64,000 bases of DNA from Pithys albifrons albifrons (GCF_047495875.1 NC_092474.1:9424501-9488500), one strand, 5' to 3'; shown: positions 33,970 through 46,371, counted from the first letter of the stretch. The notes: generated by a model from the sequence alone, not told the origin. A program made the numbers and translations.

Positions 33970-34431
33970 CTGGAGAGGGAGAGGAGAGAGGGAAGCAAAA
34001 GTGGGTCACCCAGTGTCCCATGAGTACAGACCTGCCTGGAGAAGGTTACAGGGAACGCTGCAGTCAGAGGAGAACAGACATGGACATGGTTACAGGGAAA
34101 ATTTATGGAGTAGAGCCCAGCCCAATGCAACACATGACAGAGACAGCTCTGTCACCAGCAGGAGGACATGATCATCAGTAGCAAGAGTCTGTGGGTAGGG
34201 GACACAGCTACACCAAGAGGTTTGTAGGGACCAGGACAATACTTCACAAGCACAGAGTCACTTCCAGGGCTCTAGGAACAAAAGTGGAGACATAGCCAAG
34301 CTTGTGCAAAGGAGACCAAAAAAACCTGACCCAGCATCACATCCAAAACACTGCCAGGCCATGAGAAGGACAAAACCCCACAACTTTTAATTCTCTGTAC
34401 CTGACTTGAAAAATCTTTCCTTGTCATTATA

Positions 34432-34728
34432 CCACCAGTACTGCTGCCCTCCCAGCTACCACAGAAATAGACAGCCTCATCCTCAGCTTGGATCCCAGTG
34501 ATGGTTAACGTGGCCGCGGAGCCAGACAAGGTTCCAGAGAATTGCGAAGGGATGCCCGAGGGTCTCTGGTCACTAGCATAGATCACAGTGACAGGGGCAC
34601 TGCCCAGTGGTAGCAGCCAGCATAACCATAGCTGCTGCTACCCCCAGAGCAGGTGATCTTGACAGTTTCTCCCACATTGGCTGACAATGAGGATGGCTGA
34701 CTCAGTGATGCTGCCTGGACCAGGGATC
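34432..34728 (-). pseudogene. V pseudogene with decayed leader (34.4 kb)
   Basis: A deletion in FR2 (the QKVPG segment) breaks the frame. A leader is present at 34860-34904 but is 45 nt long, one base short, and so out of frame. The octamer position reads ATACATAT. The heptamer is degenerate (TATAATG at 34425-34431) and no nonamer follows. Confidence 0.85.
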
Positions 34729-34949
34729 CTGGAGAGGGAGAGGAGAAAGCAGAGAAGAGAGGGGTCAGTCAGGGCCCAAGAACACAGCCATCCCCAAGGA
34801 GGGAAACAGGACCCCTGTGCCTAAAGGCCCTGTCAAGGTGCAGAGTCTGACCATGGCACCTGAGATGTGGGGGAACACCAAGAGGAGGAGATAGAGCAGG
34901 CCATGGTGTGATCCCACCAGATCTGTGTCCTCACCCTAATGGAGCTGTG

Positions 34950-35830
34950 CTATGGACCCTAACTCCCTTCTAAGTGTCCAACTGGCCAGGCACGGCACTC
35001 CATACATATGTGGCCCTCAGTGTTACCTGGAGCTCTTGTCCCAGTGTTCACCCTGCCCACTGCAGGCATTTCTGGCCCACCAAAAGGCAGCAAGATCAAC
35101 ACAGCTGCTGAGATCTGAGCTCAGCCACAGACCCCCCAGTGCCTCTCTCTCCCCTGTAGGACCATGGCCTGGCTGCAACAAGACCTCCTGTGCACAGGGC
35201 AGGGAACAGCCCTAACCTGGGCACAGGGACACATCCACCTGCCCTGGAGCACCCAGGTCTGGTTGGTGCTCCCTGGTCCCCGGGTGGCCACACTACCTGT
35301 GCACTGATCAGCACCACTGACAGAGGAGCTGTGGAAAACAGGTCCTGCTTCAAACGACCAGGCCACACTGGGGCTCTCTTAATTGGCACAAGAGAACCTC
35401 TGAGCAGAGAATTGGGATTTTGAAAGGACTCTGGAAACACACCAAGACCAGGAGCTTCAAGGCTACCCAACAGGAAACAAACACAAACCCCAGATCCTCC
35501 AAATTCAAAGTGAGCTGTGGGTGTCCAGCAGCTTCACAGCAAACATGGGTATACCTGAGCTGGGGTTAATACTAACTAAGTGCCCACAGCATCCTTCCAC
35601 TCTCATCCAGCCCAGGGCAGCCCCTCTGCTGTCTGCTCACAGCACAGACCACGGCAGCCTCCAGAGGAACCTGTGGGGGCTGCTCTGCACCACAGTGTTA
35701 TACGTTGGTATCTGGTTGTCCACGACCCCTGTGAACCTTCGAACTGTGCAGTGGGGCCACACTGACACCGTGTGGGGATGAGAAGGGCCTCAGGGACAGC
35801 ACTGGAGGAAATGAGAACAGGGTGCAGCAC
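34950..35830. repeat. Non-V duplicated block, copy A
   Basis: About 0.9 kb upstream of the 34.4 kb V unit, with close copies at about 39.8-40.7 and 42.1-42.95 kb and a shorter one at 48.65-49.0 kb. No coding sense is evident; frames in it are not conserved between copies. Confidence 0.75.
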
Positions 35831-36187
35831 AGGATTCTGCCCCTGCTGTCTCTCACCTCTGGCACAGCTCCCACCAGTTGTGGAGATTCCTGGCCACAGC
35901 CTTCTGGGTTTCTGCATCGCACCCTGCTTCAGACAGCCCATGCTCACAGGGGACAGTCTCTCACACAGACACAGGGCCCTTCAGCACAGAGGTGAGGGGC
36001 CATCAGCCCTCAGATGTCAGGGAACCCATGGACCAGAGCAGGATGCCCAGAGATACTGACAGGGATTGTCCCAGCATCTCTGGGCAACAGCACCAACCAC
36101 AGGACAAGGCATTTTGAGGGCAGCAGCAATTAGCTACAGCACAGCTCTTTACTGCCAGGAGCCATGTCACTTCAACATCCTCCACCA

Positions 36188-36349
36188 CCACTCAGGGTCT
36201 CTTTGTGCTATCACAGATCCCAGTGACAGGTGCATTGTCAGGAACCCTCTACTGAAGCCTGCTGCAGCCACCTTTAGTCCCAGAGCAGGTGATATTGACA
36301 GTTTGTCCCAGATTGGCTGACCCAGAGATTTCTGCCCAGACCAAGTAAC
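36188..36349 (-). pseudogene. V pseudogene fragment, FR1-CDR2 only (36.2 kb)
   Basis: About 160 bp resembling FR1 to CDR2 (ACAGTTTGTCCCAGATTGGC on +), lacking FR3. Confidence 0.7.
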
Positions 36350-36557
36350 CTGGAGAAACAGAGTGAACATGAAGAGGATCAGCCAAGGCCCCAGGAACAC
36401 AGCCCTCCCAAGGGCATTGGGACTGAGGTCCCTGTGTCCAAAGACGCTATGATGCAACAGAGGAACACATACACATAAGCCAAGGTGTGAAGGTCCTGCA
36501 AGGAGAAATGGCAGCAGCAAGAGGAGGCAGAATGTGTGTGCCAGTGCCTCCACCATG

Positions 36558-36859
36558 CCAACCAGCACTGCTGCCGTGGTAGCTACCACAGAAATAGACA
36601 GCCTCGTCCTCGGCTTGGACCCCAGTGATGGTTAATGTGCCCATGGAGCCAGACAAGGATCCAGAGAATCGCGAAGGGATGTCCGAGGGTCTCTTGTTGT
36701 TCTCGTAGATCACAGTGACAGGACCACTGCCAGGGACCTTCTGCTGGTACCAGCCATAGCTGCCACTAGCCCCAGAGCAGGTGATCTTGACGGTTTCTCC
36801 CACATTGGCTGACAATGAGGACGGCTGACTCAGTGAGTTCCCTGCCTGGACCAGGGAAC
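36558..36859 (-). pseudogene. V copy, open, leaderless (36.6 kb)
   Basis: Open V exon with acceptor; FR1 has a short insertion ([14 protein letters not shown]), CDR1 ASGSYG, CDR2 [11 protein letters not shown]3 GSYHGSSAG. No leader or RSS found. Confidence 0.85.
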
Positions 36860-37308
36860 CTGGAGAGGGAGACGAGAGAGGGAAGCAAAGATGGGTCACC
36901 CACTGTCCCAGGAGCAAAGACTGACCTAGACAAGGTTAAAGGGAAAGCTGCAGTTACAGGAGAACAGACATGGACACTGTCACAGGCACATTTGGGCAGC
37001 AGAGCCCAGCCCAACATCTCCCAGCACAAAGACAGCAGCAGGAGTAACTGGTCATCAGTAGCAAGACAGAGTAGAATGGGGGACAAAGCTACACCAAGAG
37101 TTTTGTAGGGAGTTATACAAGGGTGTTCCCAGACAAAAAGTCTCTCTTGTAGTTTGGGATATCAAGGAGGGGATATTTCCTACTATGGCTGTGCAGAGGG
37201 ACAGAAATTGGCATCAGCCCCACAGTCAGACAGGAGGGAGAAGGGCCAAACTCTTTCATCTGGCTTTAGGTTCTATCTCACTTCCTAGTACTCATTGTCA
37301 ACCCACAC

Positions 37309-37599
37309 CATAGTAAGCACTGCTGCCGTCCCAGCCACCACAGTAATAGACAGCCTCGTCCTCGGCTTGGACCCCAGTGATGGTTAATGTGCCCGAGGAG
37401 CCAGAGAATCATGAAGGGATGTTCGAGGGTCTGTTGTTATTGGAGTAGATCACAGTGACAGGGGCACTGCCAGGGACCTTCTGCTGGAACCAGCCATAGT
37501 AACTATTGCTACTCCCTGAGCAGGTGTTCTTGATAGTTTCTCCCACACTGGCTGACAATGAGGATGGCTGACTTATGGATGCTGCCTGGACCAGGGAAC
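37309..37599 (-). pseudogene. V pseudogene with TGA in FR3 (37.3 kb)
   Basis: Open to CDR2 (SNNNRPSN), then TCG-CGA of the SRFS motif reads TCA-TGA, a stop made by CpG decay. The 3' flank carries the GTGTGGG / ATAGAACC RSS relic. Confidence 0.85.
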
Positions 37600-38066
37600 C
37601 TGGAGAGGAAGAGGAGAGATGATGAGGGTCAGCCAATGCCAGTGTAGCTCAGCTGACTCCTGGGTGGTGGGATGAGGAGTGCCACAGTCAGAGGAGAATG
37701 GATGCAACCACAACCACAGGGAAATCTGGTAGCAGAGCTCAGCCCAGTGCATTCAACCACAGAGGCAGCTCTGATAGCAGCAGGAGGACATGGGCCATCA
37801 GTAGCAAGAAGTAGTGGGGTGGGGGAAAAAGCCATACTTTTGTAAGGACCAGGACAATGTTTTCCAGACAGAAAGTCACCTCCAAGGCTCTCGGGGAAAA
37901 CAAAGATGGGACATTGATAACTGTGGTTATACAGAGGGGAAGAAAACCTGATCCAGGCCCACATTCACAAGTCTGGTTGGCCAGGAGAAAAACTTCATTT
38001 TTCACAAGAAAAACTTCATTTTTAACTCTTTTGTGCCTCATTTCCACATCTCTCTGTATCACTATA

Positions 38067-38352
38067 CCAGCATAAATGCCGTAGTCAAAGCCACCACAGA
38101 AATAGACAGCCTCGTCCTCGGCTTGGACCCCAGTGATGATTAATGTGCTCGAGGAGCCAGAGAATCACGAAGGGATGTCCGAGGGTCTCTTGCTATCAGC
38201 ATAGATCACAGTGACAGGGGCACTGCCAGGGACCTTCTGCTGGTACCAGCCATAGCCATAGCCACTACCAGAGCAGGTGATCTTGACGGTTTCTCCCATG
38301 TTGGCTGACAACGAGGACGGCTGACTTAGTGATGCTGCCTGGACCAGCGAAC
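38067..38352 (-). pseudogene. V pseudogene with TGA in FR3 (38.1 kb)
   Basis: Same SRFS site as the 37.3 kb copy, here TCG-TGA. Heptamer relic TATAGTG at 38060-38066 without nonamer. Leaderless. Confidence 0.85.
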
Positions 38353-38716
38353 CTGGAGAGGGAGAGGAGAGAGGGGAGAACAGGCAAGGTTGTCCAGTGT
38401 CCCATGAGTACAGACCTGCCTGGACAAAGTTACAGGGAATGCCACTGTCTGAGGAGAACAGATATGGACAGAGTTACAGGAAAATTTAGCAGGTTGGAGA
38501 TACAGCTATGCCTTAAGTTTTGGAGGGACTAGGACAATAGTCCCCAACTATCAAGTCTCCTCACATTCTCTGGGACAATAGAGTCTATTTCCCACCATGA
38601 TTGTGTAGAGGGGACAGAAATCTGCATTAGTCCCACAGCCAGACAGGAGGGAGAAGGGCCAAAATGATTCCTTTGATTTTGGGTTATGTCTCACCTCCTC
38701 ATAGATGTTGTCAACA

Positions 38717-39021
38717 CACACCATAGCTGCCACTGCTGCTGTCGTAGCTACCACAGAAATAGACAGCCTCATCCTCGGCTTGGACCCCAGTGATGGTTAA
38801 TGTGGTCGTGGAGCCGGACTTGGCTCCAGAGAATCGCGAAGGGATGTCCGAGGGTCTCTTGTCATTGTAGTAGATCACAGTGACAGGGCCACTGCCAGGG
38901 ACCTTCTGCTGGAACCAGGCATAGCTATTGCTGCTACCCGAGCAGGTGATCTTGACGGTTTCTCCCACATTGGCTGACAACGAGGATGGCTGACTTATGG
39001 ATGCTGCCTGGACCAGGGAAC
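38717..39021 (-). pseudogene. V copy, open, leaderless (38.7 kb)
   Basis: Open V exon with acceptor ([44 protein letters not shown]). No leader; GTGTGTG-type heptamer relic. Confidence 0.85.
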
Positions 39022-39472
39022 CTGGAGAGGGAGACGAGAGAGGGGAGAAGTCAGGGGTCAGTCACTATCCCAGGAGTACAGACCTACCTAGAAAAGGGTA
39101 TGTGGAATGCCACAGTCAGGGATGAACAGACCAGGTTATGGTCACAGGCACATTTGAGGAGTAGAGCTTTGCCCAGTGCATACTAGCAGAGAGGCAGGAG
39201 CCGGAAGACATGGTCATCAGTATCAAGAGGCATGGAGGTGGGGGACAAAGCCAAAACATGACTTTTGTAGGGAGAAGGTTAATGGTCCAGAGACACAAAG
39301 TCACCTCCAGTGCTCTTGGACAAAAAAGGGGGGACATTCAGAGCCATGGTTGTACAGAGGAGACAAAAATCTGACCCACGCACATACCCACAACTGTGTG
39401 TGGCCATGAGGACAGAAAACTCAATTTTTAACTCCTCTGTATCTGACTACCACATCTTTTTGTTTCACTATA

Positions 39473-39766
39473 CCAGCATCACTGCTCCAGTCCCAGCTAC
39501 CACAGAAATAGATAGCCTCATCCTCGGCTTGGACACCAGTGATGGTTAATGTGCCCATGGTGCCGGATACAGAACCGGAGAATCGTGAAGGGATGTCCAA
39601 GGGTCTGTTGCCGCCGCCATAGATCACAGTGACAGGGGCACTGCCAGGTGGTACCAGCCAGCATAAGCCCAGCTGCTGCTATCCCAAGACCAGGTGATCT
39701 TCACAGTATCTCCAACACTGGCAGACAAGGAGTCTGGCTGACTCAGTCTTGCCTGGACCAGGGAAC
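39473..39766 (-). pseudogene. V pseudogene (39.5 kb)
   Basis: The first conserved Cys is Trp (ITWSWD), FR2 is truncated with a frameshift, and the acceptor is lost (CCTGGGTTCCC on the - strand). Heptamer relic TATAGTG at 39466-39472. Confidence 0.85.
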
Positions 39767-39799
39767 CCAGAGAGGGAGAGGAGACAGGAGAAGATGCTG

Positions 39800-40740
39800 A
39801 CTCCCTCTTAGCCCCCATCTGCCCAGGCACAGCCTCTCAATACATATGTGGCTCTCAGTGTTCACCAGAGTTCTTATCCCAGTGCTCCCCCTACCCACTG
39901 CAGGCACCTTTGACCCAACCAAAACACAGCAGGGTCGCTCGGGGCTGCCAGCTCCTTCCCCAGCACGGCTGCTGAGCTCTGAGCTCAGCCACAGACCCCC
40001 CAGTGCCTCCCTCTGCCCTGCAGGACCATGGCCTGACTGCAGCAGGAACTCCAGTGCACAGGGCAGGGAACAGCTCTGCTTAGGCACAGGGACACATCCA
40101 CCTGCCCTGGAGAACCCAATTCTAGTTGGTGCTCCCTGGTCCCTGGGTGGTCACACTACCTGTGCACTAATCAGCACCACTGACAGAGGAGCTGTGGAAA
40201 ACAGGTCCTGCTTCAAACGACCAGGCCACACTGGGGCTCTGTTAATTGCCACAAGAGAACCTCTGAGCAGAGAACTGGGATTTTGAAAGGACACTGGAAA
40301 CACACCATGACCAGAACCTTCAAGGCTCTTCAACAGGAAACAAACATAAACTCCCAGATCCTCCAAATTCAAAGTGAGCTGTGGGTGTCCAGCAGCTTCA
40401 CAGCAAACATGGGTATATCTGGGCTGTGGTTAATACTAATTAAGTCCCTACAGCATCCTTCCACTCTCATCCAGCCCAGGGCAGCCCCTCTGCTGTCTGC
40501 TCACAGCACAGACCACGGCAGCCTCCAGAGGAGCTTGTGGGGGCTGCTCTGTAGCAGGGTGTTACACACTGGCACCTGATTGTCCACAGCCCCTGGGAAT
40601 CTCAGAACTGTGCAGTGGGGCCACACTGACACCGTGGCCTCAGGGATGAGAAGGGCCTCAGGGACAGCACTGGAGGAACTGAGAGTAGTGCCCAGCACAG
40701 GGCTTCAGCACAGGGCAGCGACAGCAGGGACACAGTGGCA
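39800..40740. repeat. Non-V duplicated block, copy B
   Basis: Copy of the 34.95-35.83 kb block; an ACATATGTGG motif sits where an upstream octamer would be. Confidence 0.75.
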
Positions 40741-40799
40741 ACCTGCCCCACACTCCTATGGAAACAGTAGATTCCTGAATGATGGCTGCAATGGCCCAA

Positions 40800-40838
40800 G
40801 ATTTTTGTATCACTTGCCAATTGCTTCATATAACTGTG
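40800..40838 (-). other. RSS-like site of the 40.8 kb V copy
   Basis: Heptamer CACAGTT (40832-40838), 23-bp spacer, nonamer ACAAAAATC (40800-40808). Confidence 0.75.
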
Positions 40839-41133
40839 GAAACACTGCTGCTGTCCCAGCCACCACAGAAATAGACAGCCTCGTCCTCAGCTTGGACCCC
40901 AGTGATGGTTAATGTGCCCGTGGTGCCGGATGTGGATCCAGAGAATCGCGAAGGGATGTCCGAGGGTCTCTTTGTGCTATCATAGATCACAGTGACAGGG
41001 GCACTGCCAGGGACCTTCTGCTGGAACCAGCCATAGCTACCACTACTTCCCGAGCAGGTGATCTTGACAGTTTCTCCCACGTTGGCTGACACTGACGATG
41101 GCTGAGTTATGGATGCTGCCTGGACCAGGGAAC
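40839..41133 (-). pseudogene. V copy with RSS, open, leaderless (40.8 kb)
   Basis: Open V exon ([14 protein letters not shown] as in V4, [28 protein letters not shown]) with acceptor and a nearly intact RSS. No leader or octamer seen upstream. Confidence 0.87.
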
Positions 41134-41574
41134 CTGGAGAAGAAGAGGAGAGAAAGGGGGATCAGTCAGTGGTCCAGTAATACAGACGTGCTCAGAAAAG
41201 TTTATAGGGAATGCAATGTCTGGAGGAGAACAGGCAAGGACATGGCCACAGACATTTGGGTAGCAGAGCTCAGACAAGTGCATCCTGGCACAGAGGTAGC
41301 AGAAGAGGACATGATTGTCAGTAGCAAGAGGCAGTGGGGTAGGGTTCAAAGCCACACCATGAGTTTTGTAGGGACCAGGACAAAGATCAACAGATGCAAA
41401 TTCACCTCCAGGACTCTAGGACACAAAAGGGGGGACATCCATAGCCATGGCCATGAAGAGAACACAAAAACCTGACACAACTCCATATTTGCAATTCTGC
41501 TTGGCTGTGAGGACAGAAATAGTCCATTTTGAATTCCTCTATACTTCACTTGAAAATCTCTCTTTGTCACTATA

Positions 41575-42058
41575 CCAGCAGAACTGCTGTCGTCCCAGTT
41601 ACCACAGAAATAGACAGCCTCATCCTCGGCTTGGACCCCAGTGATGGTTAATGTGCCCGTGGAGCCAGACACGGATCCAGAGAATCGCGAAGGGATGCCC
41701 GAGGGTCTGTTGGTGCTACCATAGATCACAGTGACAGGGCCACTGCCAGGGACCTTCTGCTGGAACCAGCCATTGCTATAGCCACTGCTACCCCCAGAGC
41801 AGGTGATCTTGATGGTTTCTCCCACATTGGCTGACAATGAGGATGGCTGACTCAGTGCTGCCTGGACCAGGGAACCTGGAAAGGGAGAGGAGAAAGAAGA
41901 TGAGACAGGGATCAGTAAGAGCCCCAGGAGCACAGCCCTTCCTGGGCAGAGGGACAGGACCCCTGTGCCCTAAAAAGGGCCCATTCAGGAGCAGCAAATC
42001 TATCCATGGCACCTGAGAAGTGCGAGAGCACCTCGAGGAGCAGAGTGACCCAGACGAT
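41575..42058 (-). pseudogene. V pseudogene with start-lost leader (41.6 kb)
   Basis: Open V exon 41575-41875 ([30 protein letters not shown]). The 46-nt leader at 42013-42058 is in frame, but its ATG is ATC. The octamer site is decayed (ATACATAT on +, 42138-42145). Heptamer relic TATAGTG at 41568-41574, no nonamer. Confidence 0.85.
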
Positions 42059-42094
42059 GCTGCAATCCCACCCAAACCATGTCCTCACTTTGAT

Positions 42095-42960
42095 ACAGCT
42101 GTGCTGTGGACTCCTCCCAGCCAGGCACAGCCTCTCCATACATATGTGGCCCTCAGTGTTCACCAGAGCTCCTGTCCCAGTGCTCCTCTTGCCCACTGCA
42201 GGCACCTTTAGCCCAACCAAAACACAGCAGGATCACTCAGGGCTGCCTGCTCCTTCCTCAGCATGGCTGCTGAGCTCTGAGCTCAGCCACAGACTCCCCA
42301 GTGCCTCCCTCTGCCCTGCAGGACCATGGCCTGACTGCAGCAGGAACTCCAGTGCACAGGGCAGGGAACAGCTCTGCTTAGGCACAGGGACACATCCACC
42401 TGCCCTGGAGAACCCAATTCTAGTTGGTGCTCACTGGTCCCTGAGTGGCCACACTACCTGTGCACTGATCAGCATCACTGACAAAGGAGCTGGGGAAAAT
42501 AGGTCCTGCTTCAAAGGATGGGGCCACACTGGGGCTCTATTAATTGCCACAAGAGAACCTCTGAGTAGAGAACTGGGATTTTGAAAGACCACTGGAACCA
42601 CACCAAGACCAGGACCTTTAAGGCTACCCACTCTTGTCCAGCCTGGAGCTGCCCCTCTGCTGCCAGTCTATAGCACAGACCACGGCAGCCTCCAGAGGAG
42701 CCTGTGGGGGCTGCTCTGCAGCACGGTGTTACACACTGGCACCTGGTTGTCCACAGCCCCTGGGAACCTCAGAACTGTGCAGTGGAGCCACACTGACACC
42801 GTGTGGGGACAAGAAGGGCCTCAGGAAGAACTTTGGAGGAACTGAGAGTAGCGCCCAGGACAGGATTACACTGCTGCTCTCTCTCACCCCTGCCACAGCC
42901 CCCACCAGCCCCAGAGATTCCTCCAGTCCTGGTCACATCTTTCAGGGCTTCTGCAGTCAC
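42095..42960. repeat. Non-V duplicated block, copy C
   Basis: Third copy of the block, upstream of the 41.6 kb V unit and missing about 100 bp found in copies A and B. The rest to 43.53 kb shows no gene I recognise. Confidence 0.75.
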
Positions 42961-43534
42961 AGGTCTGCATCACCCAGGAGCTGTGAAACTTCCATACCCC
43001 CCAGCATCCCCACAAGGGTTGCTGCCACCCACACAGAATAAACAGGAACAGTCATCCCAGAGTATCCAACCACGGTCGCACTACATGGCATTTGGATGCT
43101 GACTGTAAAGCAGAATGTACACAAAACATACCCAAAGAATGGCAAAAGAGTGGAAAGGATTCAAAAGGTTTACTTCAGAGGCGAGGACGCTGAAAACTTA
43201 AAGATCCTAAAGGCACTGTACAGGCAGCACTGAGACTCAGAGCGAAAGACAAAGGCATTAGTGCCTTGGGCTTTATCATCACTTCCCTCCCCTCAGCAAC
43301 CCCATTGGCTGCTAAGGCCTTGCAGATCATCTATGAGCATTATCTCTCTTGTGCCCGGGGAGTAACCGTCTGTGGAATGCATGCAGAAAAACATCCAAAA
43401 ACTGTGTCTGGGCAAGATGCCTCACTCCAAGCAGGAAAACTTCCTTAGTGAAAAATAACTGCCTTGTCAGTAGAAAATATCTTCCAGAAAAGAGCTATTT
43501 ACCCCTACACCGACCAGCACTGTCCTCCAGGGCA

Positions 43535-43823
43535 CAGCATAGGTGCTGCCACTGCTGCTGTCATGGCCACCACAGAAATAGACAGCCTCGTCCTCGGCTT
43601 GGACCCCAGTGATGGTTAATGTGCCCGTGTTGTCGGACCAGGATCCAGAGAATCGTGAAGGGATGTCCGAGGGTCTCTTGTCATTGTTATAGATCACAGT
43701 GACAGGGGCCCTGCCAGGGACCTTCTGCTGGTACCAGCCATACAAGCTGTAGCTACCCCCAGAGCAGGTGATCCCAGGTGTGCTGACACTGAGCACCCAG
43801 TGATGCTGCCTGGACCAAGGAAC
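43535..43823 (-). pseudogene. V pseudogene, FR1 deletion (43.5 kb)
   Basis: Open from [12 protein letters not shown] to CDR3 ([13 protein letters not shown]), but most of FR1 is deleted, leaving a CCAGGTGTGCTGACACTGAG junction on +. Confidence 0.82.
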
Positions 43824-44047
43824 CTGGAGAGAGAGAGAAATAGGGAACTTGAAGGGGGGTCAGCCATGGCCCCAGGAACACAGCCCTCCCCAGGGTATTT
43901 GGACCAGGGCCATGTGCTCAAAGGCCCCATAATGCAACAGAGGGAATCAGAGACATACACACAGAACCCAAGGTGGGAGGGTCCTGTAAGGAGAAATGGC
44001 AGCAGCAAGAGGAGGCAGAATGTGTGTGTCAGTGCCTCCACCGTGCT

Positions 44048-44351
44048 GACCAGCACTGCTGCCGTCATGGCTACCACAGAAATACACAGCCTCGTCCTCG
44101 GCTTGGACCCCAGTGATGGTTAATGTGGCCGTGGAGCCAGACTTGGCTCCAGAGAATCGCGAAGGGATGTCCGAGGGTCTCTTGTCATTCCAATAGATCA
44201 CAGTGACAGGGGCTGCCAGGGACCTTCTGCTGAAACCAGGCAGCATAAGGATAGCTGCTGCTAAGCCCTGAGCAGGTGATCTTGATGGTTTCTCCCACAT
44301 TGGCTGACAATGAGGGTGGCTGACTTAGTGATGCTGCTTGGACGAGGGAAC
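44048..44351 (-). pseudogene. V pseudogene, FR2 frameshift (44.0 kb)
   Basis: A 2-bp loss in the FR2 'GSAPVT' segment shifts the frame; FR3 ([16 protein letters not shown]) and CDR3 [10 protein letters not shown] remain intact. Confidence 0.85.
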
Positions 44352-44549
44352 CTGGAGAGGGAGATGAAGTGAGGGCAGAACACGGGGGTCAGCCAGTGTC
44401 CCAGGAGAACAGCCTTTTCTGGGCTGAGGGATGGGGCTCCTGTGCCCAAAGGTCTGGATGGAACAGAGGGACCACTGCCCCAGACGGAGCCCAGGGCCTG
44501 AGCCCTGGTAGAAAAAGAGGATGTGGCCACCAGCAGCCTGAGGCAGCAG

Positions 44550-44856
44550 GTAGACATCACTGCTGTCCCTGCCACTACAGTAATAGGCAGGCTTGTGTTG
44601 AGCTGTAACACCAGCGATAGTTAACATGCCCATGAAGCTGGACTGGGATCCAGAGAAGTGTGAAGAGTTGTCTGAGGGTCTATTGGTGGTATTACAGAGA
44701 GGGGATGTTATACAATAACAGGGGCACTGGTAGAGACCTTCTGCTGGAACCAGCCATACCAGCTGCTGCTACTTCCAGAGCAGGTGACCTTGACAGGTTC
44801 TCCCACGTTGGCTGACAAGGACAGCTGACTAAGTGATACTGCCTGGATCACTGAAG
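44550..44856 (-). pseudogene. V pseudogene (44.6 kb)
   Basis: Diverged V copy with FR3 'ITIAGV'-like text and an insertion between FR2 and FR3. The 3' flank resembles the degraded leader-intron sequence also seen near 18.15 and 28.95 kb. Confidence 0.78.
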
Positions 44857-45318
44857 CTGGAGAAGGAGAAGAGAGAGAGAAGAGGGGAGACAGCCAGTGC
44901 TGTGTCCCATAAGCACAATCCAGCCTAAAAAACATTTTAGGGAATGTCAGAGTCACAGGAGAATAGATACAGACATTGTTAGAGCTAATGTCAGAGGCAG
45001 GGGAGCACAGCCCAGCCCAATGCATCCCAGCACAGAGGTAGCTCTGGCACCATGAGCAGGACATGGTCATCAGTAGCAACAGACAGAGAATTAGGAGACA
45101 AAACCACAACATATGTTTTGTAGGAACCAGGATAATTTTCCACAGGGACAAAGTCCCCTCCTGGGCTCTCAAAAACAAAAGCACAGACATTCAAAGCCAC
45201 AGTGCAGAGGAAACAAAAACCTTCCACAGACACAAATTCACAACTCTGGGCATGAGAAGGACAGAAAAACTCCATTTTTAATTCCTCTGTACCTCACTTG
45301 AAAATCTTTATCACTATT

Positions 45319-45615
45319 CCAGCATTACTGCTGCTGTCATAGCCACCACAGAAATAGACAGCCTCGTCCTCAGCTTGGACCCCAGTGATGGTTAATGTGC
45401 CCGTGGAGCCAGACAAGGATCCAGAGAATCGCGAAGGGATGTCCGAGGGTCTGTTGTTGTTGTTATAGATCACAGTGACAGGGCACTGCCAGGGACCTTC
45501 TGCTGGAACCAGCCATAGTAGTTGCCGCTACTCCCTGAGCAGGTGATCTTGCTTGTCTCTCCCACATTGGCTGACAATGAGGACGGCTGTCTCAGTGCTG
45601 CCTGGACCAGAGAGC
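45319..45615 (-). pseudogene. V pseudogene, single-base frameshift in FR2 (45.3 kb)
   Basis: One G is missing in the segment GTGACAGGGGCACTGCC (here GTGACAGGGCACTGCC), breaking an otherwise open V exon. Heptamer relic AATAGTG. Confidence 0.85.
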
Positions 45616-46061
45616 CTGGAGAGGGAGAAGCATGAGGGGACAGCCGGGAGCTGACTCCAGGAGCATGGTCCTCTCCTGGGAAGGGGAATGGGGAATGCCA
45701 CAGTCAGAGGAGAATGGATGCAATCACAATCACAGGGAAATTTGGGGAGCAGAGCACAGCCAAATGTAACCCAGCAGAGACAGCCCTGTCAGCACCAGGA
45801 GGATATGGTCATCAGGACGAAGAGACAGAATGGTGGGGGACAAAGAAACCCCATGAGTTCAGTAGGGACCAGAACTCAAACAGAGTCACATCCAGGGCTC
45901 AAGGAAACAAAATGGGGCACATTCATAGTGATGGTTGTGCAGAGGAGACAAAAGTCTGCACCAGCCCCACACCCACAATTCCGCTTGGCCATGGAAAGGA
46001 CAGAAAAACTCCATTTTTAATTTTCTGTATCCAATTACAAAAATATGGCTTTGTCACTATA

Positions 46062-46371
46062 CCAACAGGAATGCTGCTGTCCCAGTTACCACAGAAATAG
46101 ACAGCCTCATCCTCGGCTTGGACCCCAGTGATGGTTAATGTGCCCGTGGAGCCGGACTGGGATCCAGAGAATCGCGAAGGGATGTCCGAGGGTCTCCTGT
46201 CACTAGCATAGATCACAGTGACAGGGGCCCTGCCGGGGACCTTCTGCTGGAACCAGCCATAGTAATAGCCATAGTCATTGCTACCCCCAGAGCAGGTGAT
46301 CTTGACGGTTTCTCCCACATTGGCTGACAATGAGGATGGCTGACTCAGTGATGCTGCCTGGACCAGGGAAC
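46062..46371 (-). pseudogene. V copy, open, leaderless, long CDR1 (46.1 kb)
   Basis: Open V exon with acceptor and a long Tyr/Gly-rich CDR1 ([12 protein letters not shown]); CDR2 [11 protein letters not shown]3 [10 protein letters not shown]. Heptamer relic TATAGTG at 46055-46061. Confidence 0.85.
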
